Position numbers and translations under genes: made by a program. A model generated the notes under the pieces. That model was not told the DNA's origin. It saw only the letters and a program-made list of their open reading frames with translations, and searched no databases. Positions 1 through 13,640 of a DNA stretch of 64,000 bases are shown in pieces; the stretch's first letter is position 1; every line of letters begins with the position of its first letter. The stretch comes from Quercus robur (Eukaryota > Streptophyta > Magnoliopsida > Fagales > Fagaceae): contig NC_065536.1 in the NCBI RefSeq assembly GCF_932294415.1, forward strand, positions 5,776,974-5,840,973, written 5' to 3'.

Positions 1-2840
1 AAAATATTTAAACCCATGGTTCGGAGCCGAACCTAAAAGAAGGTTAGGGGTTAGAGATAAAGTGAATTTCTAATAAATTTCAGTGTTGCTCCTGAAAATA
101 TGGAAGTGGGCCCAAAAAGAAGAGTTGAAATGGTGGGACCCACCCAAAGTTAGTATGCGGCATGTGTGTTAGTTAAGGAAATAAGGCTGCCGGCCCAAGC
201 CCAACCCTTGTAACAAGTGGGCTCCACTGGCTCAGCTAAAGACCATCCAAAACATGTTGATAAAGAGAGATGAAGAAAAAAAAAAGTAAATTAATTAATT
301 AAAGGAGGACAACAATTAAATTAAATCAAAAGGCTTAAGAGTGAAATTATTTTTCTAGTTTGCTTTTTCTGCCACTGTATATAAAATATGTTGATTAAAA
401 ATGATGTTGGAACTCAAGTTAGAGGCTATAAATATATATATTTTTAAAAGTTGATTAGAGATTATTTTTGTTTTAACTGAAGTTGAAGGTTAAGATTTTT
501 ATTTTTATTTTTAAAAAGGTTGAAGGTTATAAGATGGTCCCTAATTTCATTAGGAATAGAATTTTTTTTTTTTTAAATGGCTAAATGATTTAAGGGCATC
601 CAACCCTCTATGTGGGGGTTTAATTCAGAGTATGGTTTATCTCATTTATACTTAACTCAAAAAAATAAAAAGTAGACGTAGCATTTGTTGTGAACATAGC
701 ATTTTTCTTAGGAGTATTTATAGTTACCAAGTGAAGTGATGAACATTACAAAAGGGTTGTTAAAGTCTATTAGAAATGATGTTCAAACTCAAGTTAAAGA
801 TTATAAGATGTCTCTTTTGTAATAATGGTTATATGATTCAATGGCATTTGACCCTTTACATGGGATTTAATTTGGGGAATGAAACCTCTCATGTTACACA
901 CTCACACACACAAAATGTCTTATTATTTGCAGCCTCATGGTTGCTTTCTTTTCTGGTGTTCTTACTTTTTATTCTGATTGAATATTTTTTTCATTTGCAA
1001 TAAAAGTATCATATTTGTCCATAATAAAAAATTAAAAAAAAAGTCTAATATTTGCTGTCTTTTTTTTTTTTTTTTATCGAATAATCATTTCAACTTTAAC
1101 AAAAAAAAATTTAAGAAAATTCTTGAAAGTGAGTGATAAAATTTTATGTTTTAGGATGGAGAAAATTTTTGCTTACTGAGAGTGGAGAAAGATTATTTGC
1201 ACTATCAGTTAATGTCTTATTGGTTTTAAATATAATAATAGTATTGTGATTGTAGTTTATAAAAAATGAATGAAACAAGTTTGCGTGTCTCACATTTCAA
1301 TACATATTTTGCTTGGAAGAAAAAAAATAAATAAAGAAGAAGATGAAAAGTCAATAAGATTTATAAAATTAAAAGGATAGAAACAAACAAGCCCTTAGGA
1401 ATTAAGTTTCTTTATATTTTAAAGAAAACTAGGATAATGTCATTACTTGTTAGACTTCATGACAGTACACACATATTGATACTCAACACAAAAAGAAAAA
1501 CATTATCTGATAAACAACTTTGAAGTTTTTGTTTTTTTTTTTAACTTATAAATATCTTTTAGAAATTATGTAAATTTAAATTTGAAAGTACTACAACTAA
1601 TACAATCCACAAAGCTTTTAGATATAAAGTGACATTCCAAAATACACAATATCCTGTATAGGGTCAAACAACAAACAGCTCTCTCTCCTTGGACACTTGG
1701 ACTGGACTCATCTCTACTGCATATAATTTGACACAGTATTATTTGAAAGATTTTTTCCCCTTTACTTTATGAAAAGAAAAAACAGATACTATATGCTAAG
1801 AAAGAGTATAGAGTATACCCTTTAGAATGTCCATCCTTAATCAAGTACTTTGTCTCTTATGAGTTAAGATTTCTCTTAAATTTGAGAAAAAATTAAATTT
1901 AATAGTTTGAGACAAAGTGCTTATTCCCACTGGTTAAGGAAGATACGCTTAGTTTTAATTTTTAAAGTTTGGGAGAACATTATAACTAATTATACCACAG
2001 TTAAGAGAAGGAAAGTGAAAATTAACCCTAAAAACAACTTACCAAACAATAAATCCCAAGTGCTAGCAGTTGTAAGACCGGACAAACTTAGCTTGCAAAT
2101 ATTGGATTTTCTGAGTGATTTTCCTATGCTGAGGTGAGTAATACCTCACAAAAATAATATAAACTTTTTCACGTAAGTACAAGTGATTTGATGCAAGGTT
2201 TCATTTTTTATTTAAAATGGATTGATGATGAAAATGGTCTTCTTTGGGATTTTTTAAGGTCTTAGGTAAATGTAACATACTTATTTACTGTAATGTGAGG
2301 TGAAACTCTCTGAAAAGGAATGTAAAATCATATACTGAATGATAAAATGCAGTTTGAAAAGTGGTAGCAAAAAATAAGAATTACCCAATCATGATACAAT
2401 GTCGTACATTATATGACATCTAAATGTATGTTTTGCCCCATTGTAACATGCCCCATGCTTAGCAGGTTAAAAATTCTCTATGCTTTTTGCTTGAATGCAA
2501 TACCATCCATCACTTTCCAAAATAAGAATGTTCAAGTGTAAAAGTTGCACGACCACCTTTCTGAATTAGAATGTATAAATGTCTATATCTTGAAGGACAC
2601 AACTTTTCATTATTGCATCGACATGAAACCCTACAATGAACTATTCATCCAACAACAACAAAAACACCCTAGCCTACAATGAACTGATTTTTGATTGAGA
2701 TGGGTCGTCTACAGCATGTGCGCATGACCTTGTTTATGATTATTTGTGTGCAAAAAGTAATTAAAGAAGCTCATCAATTTCTTGCTGTGACACACATGCA
2801 GTGTATATTGACACTCTTATGCCTTTTAATTTAGCCTCTA
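1..2840. other. AT-rich intergenic, no gene seen
   Basis: No open frame here resembles a known protein and no exon series can be built. The stretch is AT-rich with poly-A and poly-T runs and scattered short ORFs of 60-76 codons that look like chance. Confidence 0.6.
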
Positions 2841-2841
2841 G

Positions 2842-3010
2842 AAATCGGGTTTTATTGTGATGGCAAATATCCTCCACCATAAACAACAGGTCATGGATTC
2901 AGGTATGAGAATCATCATTTCCACACACACCCAAAAAATAGAGGTAAGATTGCCTAGTAATCATCTATCTTAGACTCTCAAAAGAGTGTGAAATTTGCAC
3001 ACTAAGTATG
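2842..3010 (+). mobile_element. SINE-like element, family 2, copy 1
   Basis: It has a tRNA-like head with a degenerate B box (ggattcagg around 2895), followed by a body ending in a block (gtaagattgcctagtaatc, about 2943-2962) that recurs at about 7240-7258 in the second copy. The order of blocks is the same in both copies. The family name is not known to me. Confidence 0.5.
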
Positions 3011-3029
3011 ACATTTTTTAGATAAGTTA

Positions 3030-3112
3030 TAGTTAATTCAACTGGTAAAATAAATTGTTGTTAAATAAAGAACCTAAGTTCCAACCCTATTTACCTACAC
3101 CAAAAAGAAATT
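3030..3112 (+). mobile_element. SINE-like element, family 1, truncated copy
   Basis: The stretch runs from an A-box-like block (ttaattcaactggtaaaat) through a B-box-like block (gttccaaccc) to 'tacctacaccaaaaag'. The same order is found in the copies at 12463, 18142 (reverse) and 35583. The 3' part is missing. Confidence 0.5.
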
Positions 3113-6100
3113 TGTTAATATTTTGACATAATGATAAATAGTAATCGTCATGGAGCAAACAACGTATAATTTATATCTTATTGAGTCTATAATAATAATA
3201 AAGGCCTTTAGATATGTGCTTCAAATGTTATATAAACAAACTAATTATACAATCCACCTAGAACTCCTAAAAATTTGAGCAAATTAAGTTCAATGAATTA
3301 GAAAAAAAGAAGTAATTAATCATATATTATGAACTACATTGCTGTTTTCTATAATTTCAACGTAACATGTTTTAAGTTTGAATTTTTATTAACTATATCT
3401 TTATTTTGGTGCATGGAAAAAGTTCAAGTGTATAGTTTCAAGACAAGCACAGTTAGTTAAAGATTGAGACTTCCAGGTGAGGGGGTGTCCTTTTCCCACC
3501 AAATGACCAGTTACCAAGACCTAACCAAGTCAAATGAAGGTCTAACTGAACCAAATTTGGTTCTTTTCATTTACTTAACTCTTCTTAATTCTTTATCCAA
3601 AATTAAATAACTATCTTAATTCAGTTAAAACTCCCTACAAAGTCATGTCTAAGGGTTTGGTTTTGCACAAAAAGAAAGAGAAACATAGTCAATTCACTGG
3701 GTCCGTTCTAACACTTTCTGCAGACAATGATCTTAAATTAAATTCAATTGGTCCCCTTCCTAAGCCTAATTTAATTGGTCCCCTTCTAGGAATTTTATTG
3801 GTCCGCAAAAAGAGAAAGTAGTGTATGTTTATTTGATAGTGAGTGGAGAAGATCATTGATGACTCATTTCTTAAGAGCATATTGTAGCTGCCTAAGTCTT
3901 CTGGGCCAACGATATATGATGGATGATTAAAGGAAGGTACTTGTTTTCTCTCACATTTTGCTCTTTTGATGCAAAAGTTGTCCATCACTAGACACTGCAT
4001 TACCCTGAATTCTCATGCATTTTACTTGGTCCAATGTTCTTTTGATAATCCCTACACTAACATGCCCTTGTGTTCTCATATTCTTGGTCCAGTAAGACCC
4101 TTTAATGATGCAAAAAATCTCCGTAAGTCAGTGGTCCAATTGAGTTTTGAAAGACCTACCAAAGAATAACACAATAAGCTTGACGTAATATTGTTGTTAT
4201 GTCGGTCAAAACTCCTCCAATACTTAAGTTAGCATTCTTAATATTGGAATTTCAAATTGTAAAAAGTATTTTTGGTCGAACTATACCCATCACCCTTAAT
4301 AATCTAAACGAAAGCACAAAAAATGCATTTGTTACAGAAAACTTTAATTTGTTCAAAATCTTTCCTTCTTTTTTTTTTTTCTTTCTAGGAGGGTATTTGG
4401 GGATTCTGAAAAATCAGAATGCTCAATAATTCCCCAAACAAAATCTGCATAACATTTCTGGCTTTATCATCTCAAATGATCTTCATAATGCACCCCTTGC
4501 ATTCAAACGTTGCCATGAACTAGAAGTCCACACCTTCCTATTACTCAAAAAATAAAAATGTTCTTGACTACTATCTACCTTTAGTTTTGGACATGTTATC
4601 ATCAAAAATTAAGATATTAAGGCCAACCATATTATAAGGTATACTTCTCAAAAAAGAAAAAATATAGTAAGGTATTGTAGTTCAGAAATAATACCAAAAA
4701 TTATCATGGTTTAATAATGTTATTCCAATTAATTTAAATGCTAAAAATATATTACACAAATGATTACATTTCACTTATTTAGCCTATAGGTAGTGATTAC
4801 AATTTTGGTTGGTGTCAATGCTATGGATTATTTATTCATTAATCTCTCAAATTTGACTCTAAAAATTGTTGGATTAGAGACGTTCAATTGAACCATGTGA
4901 CTAAAGTCCATAGGTTGTCTTAATCTTCCAAGCCAAAAAGATAAAGCTATAAATTCTAACCCTTTATTGTACAAATGGCTTGTCAAATTATTATTCCCAA
5001 TCCCCTTTAATGTCATATTAAATCAGACATGAAGTTTGGAGGAGAAAGAAAGAAAAGATCATGATATATAGTCCCATCATATATCAAGAGCTTAGTCCTA
5101 AAGCTTTGATGTTCTTTTAGGGGAAAAAGATTCTATTTTATGAAGTGAAAAACACTATCTTTATTCCAAACCTTCCTTATCAATATTCAATCCCCCTCCC
5201 TCCAATTATCATAACTAGGATGGTCCCCAAATATAATGCTACCAGCAGAAGAAGTTTGAGTGGCTATGCATATACATGGTGATATAACACTACTTCCAAT
5301 TCATTGAATTGGACATCACGTGAAAGCTAAAGCCCTATCTTTGGGGGTGAAAAGGGAGTGGTTGAGTTGTTTCTAGAATAAAGGTGATTCCAGCCTTAAA
5401 AATATGCAGATTTAATACATGCAAGGTTTGGTGAACTCATAAGTATGAGAGAGAGAGAGAGAGAGAGTTATGATACAATTATGGGCTAGAAGCCTGCAAT
5501 TAGTATATAGTTTTGGGAAATCTTGTGTTAGATTTGATGTGCTAAGACATAGCCTAGCAATGAGCATAAAGCAAACTATTCTTAAACCATTTTACTAAAG
5601 AATAGAATATGCTGTCTATATGAAGCAGCCTATGTTTGGAGGGGGCTTTTTCTTCTTTACACAATAAAATTCAAACCCACCCCATGAAGGTAAACTTGGT
5701 AATTTACCATCAGCATTGGAAGGGTTTATTGAATAAGACGAAACCCCGATGGGAAAACAATAATATTGAAACAAGCATACAACTAAGAAATGTAACTGTT
5801 AGAGCTCACAGTTCTTTTACAAAAGTTATGTGATCACATTCATCTACTCTACCAAGAGCTAAGCTAGCTTAGAGAAGTTATGCTTTAAGAAGAACACAAA
5901 AGTCAAAATAGCAAAGCATATTTAAGCTGCAGGACTTGTCTTTGAGATTGTATTGTTTTTCTGACAAATGGAGCATGGTTTATACAACATCATTTACATT
6001 ATCACGTAGAGAATATGCTCACTCTTGAAACTAAAGGCAGTTCAAATCGAACCTTCATAAAAGATAAGATTTTCTTTTTTCTTTGGGTCTTGAAAGGTAG

Positions 6101-7117
6101 AGAGAATTAAGGTTGAAACAATTGTCTCTTGTCTGGTAACCATGGTCCTAATGGCAATGGACCTTCATCAGTGGACCAAAAAGAAAGAGAGACTATCCCT
6201 TTTGAAACACATTGTAATTCAAGCACGTTGAGTTTGTTTAGAAAGAGCTTCAATGAAAAATGACCTTACTTGCTTGGTTCTGATTTCTTCGGAGGAAAAA
6301 CAGTGACTTTACAACAAGAACGTACTGTAAGGTTGATTGTCACTTTAGGGACATCCGACAAAGGTGGAACATTACTGTAGATTTCTGACTTTATATGTAA
6401 GGTTGTAAATTTCGTGGTCCAATCAACAACATCAATAATAACAACCAATACCTAATCCCAAAATTTTAGGATTGGTTATAAATCATCCATAAACTAATCA
6501 TGGTGGGAAATATGTATGTATAATATTTATGGTACAACCAAGAGCATACAATATTCTTTGCTTGGAAAATCGAGTAGTTCCCAATAATATCTAAAATTCT
6601 AAGTGCTCCAAATAAGATACATATTCACTTTGATATAAATTTAACAATGCATTATTGTTTAAAGCTTAAAAGATTTTACTCAAACAAAAATATTTGTTGA
6701 TATTATATATGGATTTGAAGTGGCATCTTACACCTAATTATTTCAAATCCATATTTTAATAAAACTCAAATTCTTCCATAACATTCATCAATAAAAGAAA
6801 GGGTGTAATTTCATTCCCTTTTTTTTATGGTATAATCGTTTAAACTAAAATTTAAAATCAGATCCTCCTCTTTGAATACCTATATTTCAACCAACCATTA
6901 GTTCATTTGCATTAATTTGTCACTTGAAATCTTTGGGTGCAAGATGGGATTTGCAACTCTCCAAATATCTTGACAGTAACTTTGAGGATTTCAAATGAAC
7001 ATATCAGCGGAGGAAAAGCAATACATGATAGAAGAAAATGAAAAGATATTTTTAACTAAATTTAACCAAAAACATTAGGAGTTGCTCACAATACTGAAAA
7101 TAATTAACATTGGATAT
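3113..7117. other. Intergenic, no gene seen
   Basis: No supported gene. A short (GA)n run lies near 5452-5467 and a small foldback (tttggggatt ... aattccccaaa) near 4396-4437. Short ORFs up to 103 codons show no family resemblance. Confidence 0.55.
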
Positions 7118-7312
7118 CTCAGTCTTAGTGTGATGACAAGTGTCTTCCATTAAAAGCAAAAGGATGCAGGTTTGAGTTTGAGACTCAGTTTCTCCAACAA
7201 CAAAAAAAAATAAATAAATAAAATTGGGGGGTGGGGGGGGTAAGGTAGCCTATCAATCATCTTTCTTAAGCCTCATAAAAAATTTAGAATTTTGTGCACT
7301 TGATACAACTTC
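7118..7312 (+). mobile_element. SINE-like element, family 2, copy 2
   Basis: The tRNA-like head (tcttagtgtgatgacaagtg, B-box-like ggtttgagtt near 7170) is followed by an A-rich linker, a G-run (about 7224-7240) and the shared block taaggtagcctatcaatcat also found in the copy near 2943. The shared order of blocks supports a short interspersed element. Confidence 0.5.
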
Positions 7313-8812
7313 TTTTTCTTTTTTTTAAATCTCTTGCATATAGTTGTTTCTATCTTCATGCCAATATTACATAAGTGTAAAAAAACTGCAATAGAATTTA
7401 CAATGATGATATGAACTTTCGGTGAGCTCTATGTCTCATTAGTCACCATGTGTTCATTGGTGCATATAAAATTAGGCAAATGTTAAGGTTGGACTAATGT
7501 GAATCCTACTTAATAAAAAAATTAAATAAATGAAAGAAAAAGACATAAAACTGGCTTTACAACTTATTTTAAATTTTTTTTTTCCTCCCTATAAAGTTGG
7601 CTCCACAGTCTATAAAGTTGCCAAAAAATAAAAAGACATAAAGTTACAAAAAGTGACAAAAAGCTGTTGTTAATGAGCACATTACGGTGTCTACTAATAC
7701 AACCCATAAAATTATTCAATGACCTCAGTGTATTGTGCATTCAATTCCTCCAAAAGAATAGGCTTTCCTTGTGAATCTTGCATACAAGACCCACCCTTAC
7801 CTAAGAGAGATGTATATTAAATTGTACGGAATAATTTTATTGGCGTACAAGAGTAGCAAATCATGAATGTCTCGCCATATTAGTGTATAAGAGTAGCATC
7901 AGCACAAGGCAAAGCCCAACCAGGTAGCAATGGGGCTCAGAGTTCAGAAATCAGATTTGTGCATAAGATTTACACATATTTGCATTGGTTACAAAATAGG
8001 CCCATTACCAAGTTACTCCAAGCCCACATATGAGAGAGTGAGCAGGATCTTTTTTTGTTTTTATAGTATTTTTCTTAAACTTAAAAGCTAGACTTAACAA
8101 AGTTTCAACCCAGCTAATAGGGGTTCATTGAGAAAGCCCAAAGCTTTTTCTTATTTATTATGGGCTTTGCTTCTAACTTCAATCATAATGGCAAAAATTG
8201 TCCATCACCAAAAATTAATTTCAAAGATCAGGAAAGTGATCTTATTATTACTTAGCTAGCTAATTCTTAGCAAGGCCTACCCCAATCCTATTATTATTTA
8301 TTACCCTAATTGTTTGATGAAATTAATGTCCCCATCTTTAATTTATTCTTTTGGCTAAGCTAAAATAAAAGGAAGGCTAAGGTTTTAAATTTTAATATAG
8401 GAGAAATTATTGGGTGTGTTGGACCACGTCAGCCACATCCAATTGTGAGAATACCATTATTTTTTTTATTTTTTTATTTTTGAGAAAGAGAATACCATTA
8501 ATTAGGCCGAGAATTTAGTGAAAAAAACATTGCTTTTAGCTTATGGAATTAGTTTATAATGACACCTAGTTATAATTGCAACAACATTGGAGCACTAGAA
8601 AAATCAATGCTTTTCACTTCCAATATTCATAAGATGAGATACAACAATAATTGGGCCTTAAAGTTGCTGGTTATTCTTTTATAAACCTTATTATGGAAGA
8701 ATTTAATTGGTAGCTCATTTGAGAATTACAACTCATTGGATTTATTACCCTCCCTGACTCAAACTAATTTACTCTATGAAAAATGCTAAAGACACAAATT
8801 ATTTTTCAAACT
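7313..8812. other. Intergenic, no gene seen
   Basis: AT-rich sequence without a recognisable reading frame, RNA gene or repeat family. Confidence 0.55.
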
Positions 8813-8890
8813 TTTGTACAATCTGCTAATAGGGTGAGTGATCAATAGTAAATAAAAATGTGATGTTAGAAGTGAGTCCATTTGCGAACA
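8813..8890 (+). mobile_element. MITE-like family B, degenerate copy
   Basis: It contains 'gtgatcaatagtaaataaa' followed by 'aatgtgatgttagaag', a diverged form of the core (gtgatyggtgtacaataaaa / atggtgttagt) seen clearly at 24525 and 42300. This is the weakest of the five copies. Confidence 0.35.
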
Positions 8891-9168
8891 CTATAATAGT
8901 ATTGCTTGCAATAAGTGTCTCACAAAATGTGTTATCTTATCTCATACACACTATTTCTATTCTTTCTAACATGTAAGACTTACTAACGTGTGAGATCCAC
9001 TAAAAATGTACACACTTGCATAGATTCCACTTGCATAAATTAAAATATCTATTACATGCAATGGGTACACTAAATTGGTTATTTGAGAGCATAAAACTCA
9101 TGTATCAAGATATGACTCATAAAATATATATATCTCTCATAAAATATAAAATAATACTCTCTATATGA

Positions 9169-9353
9169 AAGAAGTGCTATGTTCACAACATTTTTACAAT
9201 ATTTTCACAATAAAACATGGGTGGTTAGTTGTTATTGGTTCAAATTTGAATTTAGCACTGAGATTACTTTTTTAACCCAACAATAATAACCAGTAACAAC
9301 CTACCATTTAGGATTTATTATAAAAATGTTGTGGACATATCATTTCTTTAAAA
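9169..9353. mobile_element. MITE family A, copy 1 (about 185 bp)
   Basis: The ends form an imperfect terminal inverted repeat of about 30 bp. The left end reads aaagaagtgctatgttcaca, and the reverse complement of the right end reads aaagaaatgatatgtccaca; both continue into acatttttayaa. No coding capacity is present. A second copy lies at 41928-42106. Confidence 0.65.
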
Positions 9354-10738
9354 TTGAGCTCAAAATTTCTATCTACGCCAAAAAGAAACATATTAGAGTC
9401 TTAAAATAAAGAACAATAATTATTTAATAGATTCCATATATTTCAAATTCTATCCTATCTATAAAAAAAAAATAGTTTAATGTAATTTCCTTATTCCATT
9501 TTTTTAATATTTGAGAATCATTTTCTTATTCCAATTATGGAGATGATTTCCATTATAAACAAATGTCCCTATGGTATATTTCAGCAGAGAATTTTATTTT
9601 ATTTATTAGTATTACCTTTGTTTGGGATGGAAATTTCGTAAATAGATATGGCTAACAAGATTTTAATTACTTTTTAACTCAATTATCAAATCCTTAAAAT
9701 AAAAAAATAATTAAGAGGACAAAAGAAAAAAGCCTTTTTGTTAATTATTTATTTATTATGCAAATTTGTTAACTAAACAATACCTTAATGAGCGAGTCAA
9801 TCACAAAGGAAAAGTGCAAAGCACATTGAAGTTTGAACTACCTCTGTGTCTTCATATAGCTAATAATGCATGGTGGTACTGGTAGCTGCCAATAAAATGT
9901 GAAGGAATCTGTAATAGCCTAAGAGCCAGGTCCCCCTTAATTAACCGTTTTCTTCTTCTTCTTCTTCTTCTAATTATTTGTGCCAACAACCTTACAACTC
10001 ATCCTGAAATGTCATTTACTGGTATTTCAAACAAAAACATATTTACATGCGAAAGTATCACCAAACGCATGCATGTATTAATATTTTACTATAACTTAGT
10101 TCTAAATTAATATTAAAAGAATTGGATACTTATAACAAGTGTCTTAAGGGCATAGATTAAGATTAATAAATACTTAATTATGAATTGTAATGCATATTTT
10201 TTTCAAAAAATAAAATATACTTGTTAATGATTCATTCGCTTACAAGCATAAATTAAATGTGACTGTGTGAGTTTTTTTAAATTTATGTATACAATTTGAC
10301 TTTATTTTTAAAAAATTGTATAAAAATATTATTTATTAAAATATTAAATAAATCTAACCACTACTCTTAATACATTCGTTGACTAAAAAAATCCTTCATA
10401 TATATATATATATATATATGGTAATGCATAGGTACTATCAAATTCATAAAGATTTTACAACTCTGTAGTCATGTTCTCTAGATCTAATTCAACTTATTTA
10501 ACTTAAAGTAAAAAATTTTAAGTTTTACTTTTTTCTAAATAAAACTGTACTTTTATTCAATTTATTTTTTATTTCCAATAAACCAATGAAAATAAACTCT
10601 CTCAAACTAACACTTTAAGCAAGTTATCAAAAAAATTAAGTCTAGCCAAAAGTTTATAATTATTTATAATAAAATAGATAATATTACATTCAAATCTAAG
10701 AAGGTTGTGTAAAATCCCCATACAACTTAGGTACCTTG
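9354..10738. other. Intergenic, microsatellites only
   Basis: No gene seen. A (CTT)n run lies at about 9951-9970 and a (TA)n run at about 10398-10420. Confidence 0.55.
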
Positions 10739-11068
10739 GCATAAAAATAGGCTAAAATATTATTCTTCTTCCTAAATTTTGTATGAATTTTGTTTTTCAT
10801 CCTAAGTTTCAAAAAGTTAATTTTTCATTTCTAAATTATTGAAAATATTTCACTTTTGCGCTTAATTTTTTTTTTAAATATCTTTTTTATCCACAAACTA
10901 TTGAAGAAGAAAAAATGTGTTCATATATGCACCCATAACATATTGAAAATAACTCTTTACTAAGTTTAAGGATGAAAAATGAACTTTCAAAAGTTTAAAG
11001 ACCAAAAATAAAATTTATGCAAAGAATAGAGATATATGAAAACAATATTCTAGCCCATAAAAATATGA
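10739..11068. mobile_element. Foldback / MITE-like element with long imperfect TIRs
   Basis: The left end (ataggctaaaatattattc near 10747) matches the reverse complement of the right end (atgggctagaatattgtttt near 11066). The similarity continues inward (ttcatcctaagtttcaaaaag versus the complement of the segment near 10960-11000). The element is about 330 bp, AT-rich and non-coding. The superfamily is not determined, and no target duplication was identified. Confidence 0.5.
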
Positions 11069-12059
11069 TAGGTAAGGGGGTACTAATTTCTTCTTCTAAT
11101 TTTTAATGGACGACATTTGCACTAAAACTCTACCACAATTTCACCTCATCAATCATTATTGAGATTAAAGTGCGCACTAATATATACACTAAATAAAATC
11201 ATATGTAGATTACAACCCCCCTCCCCCTCCTGGGCTCCCTCGTTCAATTTTTAAACTCTATAATGCAGTCCAATTCCCTTTTCTAATATTTGTGTGCCAA
11301 ATCATCCACCATACTATCGGTTTATAAAATTTTCAAGGTATTTGATGATCAGTTAGTGGAATAGTTTGACCAAATTCTTTTTTTTTTAATTCCATATTCC
11401 CTTCTTAATACCACCAAAAAAAAAAAAATAGTTACATCCAAAGTCTCATGTGACCATTAATTAAGATTTTTTTTTTTTTTTCAAGTGACTGTATAGATTA
11501 CACACTTTATCATATTTTATGCACAACCTCAAAGCCTGATTTTTTCTTTTTTTTTTATATAAATGTTTTTGGTACATGTATTACAACTTCTTTAAAAAAA
11601 ATTAAAAATGAAGACACTTTATTGTAATTCCTAACACCCTCTCCATTCTTTACATTTCTTGAATTCCAAATGTTTTAATAATCAATGGTTAATACTTAAT
11701 AGCCCTAAAATTAGGTGAAAATGTATATATGATAATTGATATATAATTAGAGTTGATAAAATTAAAAAAAAAAAAACAAAAGATAATTATCTTTAAAATC
11801 TAAAGTATATAAATAAATAAATAAGATGAGAATCGGAAGTTATGATTACTATGTAGCATTTAAAATCAAAATGTTGCATTTGAGTTTATATTAACCTTTC
11901 TTTTAAATTTCAATTTGTCTTTCAAGTTTCAACCATTTGTCAAGATACTTTTTTGCCATTAATTTGTTTCTTTTGTAAAATCAATTCGAAGTAAAATTGT
12001 AAAAAGGTGCTGAGTTCTTTGCTATTATGAATGAGAAAGCTCCCAAAGAACCAAGAACT
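11069..12059. other. Intergenic, no gene seen
   Basis: AT-rich spacer with several poly-T tracts and one C-rich patch (about 11214-11230). No gene or repeat family recognised. Confidence 0.55.
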
Positions 12060-12460
12060 TGTATAAAGGTCAAGTGGAAACAAACCTCCTTCTAGATGGT
12101 CAAAGCTAAATTATGATGGGAATGCTGCCTAGTTTGACAGGAGGAGGTGGGCTGATACAAAATGAGAATGGAGATTGGATTGCGGAGTATGCAACATCCT
12201 TAGGTGTAACCTCTAGAGTCATGTCTGAATTGTGGGTATTAAAGGATGGACTCATTCTAGCAACACAACTTAAAACTAACTCTCTATGTGCGGAACTAGA
12301 TGCAGAGCTTATAGTTTGCTGCCGACGATCATTCTATGCTCAATGATTGAAGGATTTTGTTGAGAAACTTTCACATGTCAACAGTCCAATACATTTCCAA
12401 GGAAGAGAATTAGTGTGTTGATGCACTGGTTAAGTCCTATGTCAAACTTGTGGGTTTCAG
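12060..12460 (+). pseudogene. RNase H-like (RVT_3) domain fragment, frameshifted
   Basis: Translation shows a run typical of the plant RNase H-like domain found next to LINE reverse transcriptases and in dispersed RNase H-like fragments: SKLNYDGNAA, then after a frameshift near 12128 GGGGLIQNENGDWIAEYATS and later ELWVLKDGLILATQL, then after a stop and another frame change QYISKEEN ... CVDALVKS. The last part corresponds to the conserved C-terminal 'REAN..ADALA' block. There are at least two frame changes and one stop over 400 bp, so it cannot encode an enzyme. It is most likely a relic of a non-LTR element or of a retrocopied RNase H-like gene. Confidence 0.7.
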
Positions 12461-12462
12461 TT

Positions 12463-12615
12463 AACTCAACTGATAAAATTTCTGATGGTTGAATAAGAGA
12501 TCTGGGATTCAATCCCTACCTACATAAAAAAACTGATTGGTGTCTTGGTCTGATAATAAATGGCTATTATTAGAAGCGGACGCCATAGATTGAAATTCTC
12601 TCCAAAAAAAAAAAA
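12463..12615 (+). mobile_element. SINE-like element, family 1, full-length copy
   Basis: It starts with an A-box-like block (gttaactcaactgataaaat), has a B-box-like block (gggattcaatccc, 12507-12519) and ends in a poly-A run at about 12602-12615. It matches the copies at 35583-35735 (plus), 18142-18298 (minus) and 3030-3112 (plus, truncated). Confidence 0.7.
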
Positions 12616-13020
12616 AGTCCTATGCCAACCAATCTACTGACAATATTAATTTTGAGGACAAGACTTAGGTATAGTATTTAGGTGATTTTTTTTAGGTTCA
12701 CCTTTTAAGATTTTGTCATGTGAATTTTTCTCATGGGATGGAAGTGTATTTTTTAGTTAAGTAACCACATGGCTGAATTTTAAAAAGGAAACCTAATGAA
12801 CAACACTTAAGGTACTGTACCTAAATTTTGTCCTAATTTTAATATCTCACCGTTTGTGGTGGAGAATCTGCTAGCTTTTGACAAAAGTGAGTCTTTTTTT
12901 GTAATAGACTTATTTGCAATTAATATATTTACACTGTCGAATTACCCAAAAAATAATAATAATAATAAAGTACACAATAAGGGTATTCTTGAAAATAATG
13001 AAAAGTGGACATCAATCAAT

Positions 13021-13022
<2 letters not shown>

Positions 13023-13117
<95 letters not shown>

Positions 13118-13136
13118 ATATATATATATATATATA
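13023..13136. repeat. (CT)n-(TA)n compound microsatellite
   Basis: About 91 bp of uninterrupted CT dinucleotides are followed directly by about 22 bp of TA dinucleotides. Overlapping ORFs through this run (Ser-Leu and Tyr-Ile repeats) are artefacts of the repeat. Confidence 0.97.
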
Positions 13137-13424
13137 TTGTGGAAGGAGCGAATTAGCCTCCGCTTGCTGGCCTGCTTAGAATCACAATTAATTTTTATTA
13201 TAGGCTTAATATGATCCGTGATGGGAGATTTGAATAAGAAACAGGCAATTCTATGTTAATCGAAAATATGCTTTTTATTTTATTTATGCATTCTTTTTGT
13301 TACATCTCTCACAAGTGTTTATCTCTACTTTTTTTTTTTTTTTTAGAATCCCCTTCTTTGTTTGTCTTCTTTTCTTTTTATACTCTTCCTTTTCTTTCTT
13401 CTTCATCCTTATCCTGTGCTTGGT

Positions 13425-13640
13425 TCTCCTTATTGGGTTTGGCTTACCTTCAGTACTTTTTTAACCGAACATATTCTTTTGTTTTAAATATACAATGGCA
13501 AGTGATAGTGGGTTTTAATCTCCATATTTTATTTAGTTAGTAAGTAATATGCAATCTCTCGTTAAAACAAAATGAGATTCATTTTTAAAAAGTACTGGAG
13601 GTAAGCCAAACTCCTCCTTATTTTCTTCTCCAACATGTAG
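13425..13640. repeat. Imperfect inverted repeat (hairpin-forming)
   Basis: The segment ggtttggcttaccttcagta (about 13437-13456), continuing to 'cttttttaa', pairs with ttaaaaagtactggaggtaa (about 13585-13604), continuing to 'gccaaactcc'. Flanking blocks (ttctccttatt / aataaggagga; ttttgttttaa / ttaaaacaaaa) extend the arms to roughly 60-70 bp with a loop near 13490-13540. It could be an old foldback transposon or a hairpin precursor. Confidence 0.6.

Noticed and set aside
12856-13214. Three overlapping ORFs with Ser-Leu repeats
   Set aside because: They are translations of the (CT)n and (TA)n microsatellite in all three frames.
13253-13540. 95-codon Phe/Leu/Ser-rich ORF
   Set aside because: It is pyrimidine-rich low-complexity sequence overlapping one arm of the inverted repeat.
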